DNA of 6,431 nt, taken from assembly GCA_030621945.1 (NCBI GenBank), contig JAUXGS010000054.1, forward strand, positions 1 to 6,431, written 5' to 3'. The position numbers and the translations under genes were made by a program. Below, piece by piece: positions 4,243 through 6,431 of the stretch (within the stretch, counting starts at the first letter, position 1; each line of letters opens with the position of its first letter). Under the pieces are notes generated by a model, which did no database searches, had not been told where the DNA came from, and worked only from the letters and a program-made list of their open reading frames with translations. Origin of the DNA: Methanosarcinales archaeon (GTDB lineage: Archaea > Halobacteriota > Syntropharchaeia > Alkanophagales > Methanospirareceae).

Positions 4243-6431
4243 ATGAAACGATTTGAAGTAGGGATACGGGATGCGAACGATGAAGAATTGAGCAGTATAA
4301 GTGAAGGTATGGGTCTTTCGCTCAATTTGGAAGAGATGCGCAGAGTACAGCGTTATTTCGCAGCGAAAAAGCGAGAGCCAACAGATGTAGAACTCCAGAG
4401 TATTGCACAGGCGTGGTCGGAGCATTGCTGTTACAAGAGTTCGAAAAATGTATTACAGAAGTTCATTTTTGGGATAGAAGCGCCGCAGAATATGTTAGTG
4501 ATAAAAGAAGATGCGGGCGTCCTGGAATTTGACAAGGATCACGCGTATGTTTTTGCCTTCGAGAGCCATAACCATCCCTCGGCAATAGAGCCTTACGGTG
4601 GTGCTGCAACAGGAATAGGGGGCATAGTCAGGGATGTAATCTGCATGGGCGCGCAGCCGATTGCGTTGATTGACCCTTTATTCTTCGGCCCGTTGGATTA
4701 TGCGTATGACCAACTTCCTGCAGAGGTGAAGCATCCGCGGTTTTTGTTTAATGGTGTTGTTGCAGGGATAAGCGACTACGGGAATCGTATAGGCATTCCA
4801 ACATGCGCGGGTATGGTTTATTTCGATGAAGGCTACGTGGGCAACTGCGTGGTGAACGTCGGCTGCGTAGGAATAATGAAGAAGGCTGATTTGAGCAGAA
4901 GCATGGCGAAGCACGGTGAAGTGCTTGTCTTGGTTGGCGGGAAGACAGGGCGAGACGGTATACATGGGGTTACCTTTGCTTCGGTGGAGCTGACGGGTGA
5001 GGAGGAATTCAGAAGCGCAGTTCAATTGGGTGACCCGATAACTAAGGAACCACTCATGCATGCGATACTGGAAGCGAACGGGAAGAGGTTGATAAGTGGG
5101 ATGAAGGATTTTGGTGGCGGTGGCTTGTCCTGCGCAGTGAATGAGATGTGCCATGCAGGTGGATGCGGTGCTGAGATTCACTTAGAGCGAGTGAAGTTGA
5201 AGGAAGAGGGTCATAGCGCATGGGAGATCTGGGTTGCTGAATCACAGGAACGGTTTTTAATCGCGGTGGAGCCGGATAACGTGGACGAATTACTGGCAGT
5301 ATTCGAGAAATGGGATGTAGACGCCGTGGCTATAGGTCAAACACAAACTTTTAAGAAAAGTTTGATCAAAAACGCTTCGCAACAAACTTTAGGAAAGTTT
5401 GATCAAAACGCTCCTCAGATAACGATCTTTTACGATAACGAGAAGATATTTGAGCTGGAGACGGATTTCCTTGTCTCCTGTCCTGTTTATACGCGTCCGA
5501 TGGAGGTGAGGCGGGAAGAGAAAGAGAAGTTCATGGCAATAGAAGAGCCGGTCGACTATAACGAAACGTTAAAACGATTGCTTTCCGCTCCGAATATCGC
5601 ATCCCGGGAATCTGTTATAAGACAATATGACCACGAAGTGCGAGCTTCTACGGTAATAAAACCGTTGCAAGGGCTATTAGGAAAAGAGACGCATGGCGAT
5701 GCAGCAGTGATAAAGCCGTTAGAAGACTCTTATAAGGGACTTGCGATTACTTCGGATGTGAATCCGTCCTTTTGCAGACTAAACCCGTTTTGGGGCGCGG
5801 CAAGTGCGATAGACGAGGTGTGCAGGAATTTGACTGCGGTAGGCACAGTTCCTCATGCGTTTGCCGACTGCTTGAACTTCGGTAATCCCGAGAAGCCGGA
5901 CAGGATGGGTGATTTCTATGAATGCTGTCGTGGTCTCGGCTACGTGGCATCCGCACTTGGAGTGCCGTTTGTTAGCGGGAACGTGAGTTTTTATAATGAA
6001 TCTGCAGCGCTGAAAGAATCCATTCCTCCTACGCCTACCATTCTGGGCATCGGGCTATGCGAGGACGTGCGAGAATGCGTTACGGTGGACATGAAGGAAG
6101 CGGGCAATCAGTTGTATGTGGTAGGGGAAACGAAAGCGGAGTTAGGCGGGAGTGAGTATTGCAAGTTACGAGGTGTAGATGGCGGTATTGTGCCGAGGAC
6201 CGATCCAGCGGTGCTGAGCAGGAGTATGGAATCGTTACGAGAAGCGATGAAGATGGGCGTAATAGCGAGTTGTCATGACGTTTCCGAAGGTGGTCTTGCG
6301 GTTGCGGTATGCGAGATGTTATTAGGCGGGGATATTGGCGCTTCTATTGATATTGCAGGTGTAAATCCGGAACTGAGAAGCGATTATAAGTTGTTCTCCG
6401 AGTCGAATTCGAGATGGGTGGTGGAGGTGTG
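4243..6431 (+). CDS. purL: Phosphoribosylformylglycinamidine synthase subunit PurL (C-terminus cut by window edge)
   Basis: PurL converts formylglycinamide ribonucleotide to the amidine using ATP and ammonia supplied by PurQ with PurS, in purine synthesis. The window holds 729 codons; the small archaeal/Gram-positive PurL is usually a little over 700 residues, so only the end is missing. Motifs in order: AWSEHC (57-62, His61 in the catalytic region), ESHNHPS (107-113), GGAATGIGG (119-127), the VGGKTGRDGIHG glycine-rich loop (231-242), QLGDPITKEP (261-270), KDFGGGGL (288-295), GDAAV (485-489), SGNVSFYNES (578-587) and HDVSEGGLAVAV (678-689). There is no fused PurS or PurQ domain at the N-terminus and neither gene is in view. 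Residues 368-392 are an unusual insertion made of two palindromic repeat units, in a loop after VAIGQ and before ITIFYDNEKIFEL. An in-frame stop at 4222-4224 precedes the ATG at 4243. There is no Shine-Dalgarno motif. Confidence 0.96.
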   Translation, partial: MKRFEVGIRDANDEELSSISEGMGLSLNLEEMRRVQRYFAAKKREPTDVELQSIAQAWSEHCCYKSSKNVLQKFIFGIEAPQNMLVIKEDAGVLEFDKDHAYVFAFESHNHPSAIEPYGGAATGIGGIVRDVICMGAQPIALIDPLFFGPLDYAYDQLPAEVKHPRFLFNGVVAGISDYGNRIGIPTCAGMVYFDEGYVGNCVVNVGCVGIMKKADLSRSMAKHGEVLVLVGGKTGRDGIHGVTFASVELTGEEEFRSAVQLGDPITKEPLMHAILEANGKRLISGMKDFGGGGLSCAVNEMCHAGGCGAEIHLERVKLKEEGHSAWEIWVAESQERFLIAVEPDNVDELLAVFEKWDVDAVAIGQTQTFKKSLIKNASQQTLGKFDQNAPQITIFYDNEKIFELETDFLVSCPVYTRPMEVRREEKEKFMAIEEPVDYNETLKRLLSAPNIASRESVIRQYDHEVRASTVIKPLQGLLGKETHGDAAVIKPLEDSYKGLAITSDVNPSFCRLNPFWGAASAIDEVCRNLTAVGTVPHAFADCLNFGNPEKPDRMGDFYECCRGLGYVASALGVPFVSGNVSFYNESAALKESIPPTPTILGIGLCEDVRECVTVDMKEAGNQLYVVGETKAELGGSEYCKLRGVDGGIVPRTDPAVLSRSMESLREAMKMGVIASCHDVSEGGLAVAVCEMLLGGDIGASIDIAGVNPELRSDYKLFSESNSRWVVEV
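5344..5376 (+). repeat. Palindromic repeat unit 1
   Basis: The arms caaactttt (5344-5352) and aaaagtttg (5356-5364) are perfect 9-base complements around the loop aag. The tail atcaaaaacgct (5365-5376) follows. Across the arm/tail join the 10 bases tttgatcaaa (5361-5370) form a second perfect palindrome. Confidence 0.85.
5383..5412 (+). repeat. Palindromic repeat unit 2
   Basis: The arms caaacttt (5383-5390) and aaagtttg (5394-5401) are perfect 8-base complements around the loop agg. The tail atcaaaacgct (5402-5412) is one A shorter than in unit 1. The tttgatcaaa palindrome recurs at 5398-5407. Relative to unit 1, one base pair of the stem and one tail base are gone, three bases in total, so the purL frame is kept. 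Confidence 0.85.

Larger units (their letters stand above)
5344..5412 (+). repeat. Tandem pair of palindromic elements inserted in frame in purL
   Basis: Two related units begin 39 bases apart, at 5344 and 5383. Each is a hairpin with a 3-base loop followed by atcaaa(a)acgct. Only 22 of the 69 bases are G or C, clearly lower than the rest of purL. The pair is translated as residues 368-390, QTFKKSLIKNASQ followed by QTLGKFDQNA, and PurL resumes normally at about residue 391. The element looks like an insertion tolerated in a surface loop. It is too short and too few in copy to be a CRISPR array, and no transposase is present. Confidence 0.8.

Noticed and set aside
4678..5181. Minus-strand open frame of 167 codons
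   Set aside because: It lies wholly antisense to conserved PurL motifs; its His/Ser/Thr-rich composition is that of a shadow frame.
5344..5412. Possible CRISPR array
   Set aside because: There are only two units, the spacer between them is six bases, they are translated as part of PurL, and no cas gene is present.
5344..5412. Possible transcription terminator hairpins
   Set aside because: They sit in mid-gene with no oligo-T tract after the stems, and conserved purL coding continues for more than 1000 bases beyond.

Overview
The window looks archaeal, most likely from a euryarchaeon of the methanogen/ANME type; this is inferred from gene content and not from any marker gene. The supporting signs are an XPD/Rad3-type helicase with iron-sulfur cysteines, an archaeal-type SecF, a lipoprotein FKBP prolyl isomerase with a SlyD-like insert, a stand-alone PurL of the small archaeal/Gram-positive type, and TTTATATA-like TATA boxes instead of bacterial -35/-10 promoters. 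Genus or species cannot be named.

The layout is five protein genes that change strand often, so each seems to be its own transcription unit. Positions 1-417 (minus) hold the N-terminal 139 residues of a membrane-anchored FKBP isomerase cut by the window edge. Positions 418-703 are a divergent spacer with no gene I can support. Positions 704-2716 (plus) encode a complete 670-residue XPD-like DNA helicase. It converges, across 33 bases, with 2750-3112 (minus), a 120-residue acidic-tailed protein of unknown function. That gene has its own clear TATA box and ribosome binding site. Positions 3167-4144 (minus) encode SecF, a subunit of the SecDF protein-export machinery; no secD lies next to it on either side. 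A 98-base divergent spacer with two AT-rich boxes separates secF from purL (4243-6431, plus). PurL is a purine biosynthesis enzyme and only its C-terminal end is missing.

The genes do not form an obvious pathway: they cover protein folding and export at the membrane (FKBP, SecF), DNA repair (helicase), purine synthesis (PurL) and one unknown. No CRISPR array, tRNA, rRNA, transposase, toxin-antitoxin pair or phage gene is visible.

The most interesting signal is inside purL at 5344-5412: two tandem copies of an AT-rich palindromic element sit in the reading frame and are translated. They fall in a loop between conserved parts of the enzyme. The second copy has lost exactly three bases relative to the first, in a way that keeps both its hairpin and the reading frame. 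This resembles, in kind, the protein-coding palindromic elements known in Rickettsia, and may belong to a dispersed repeat family of this organism.
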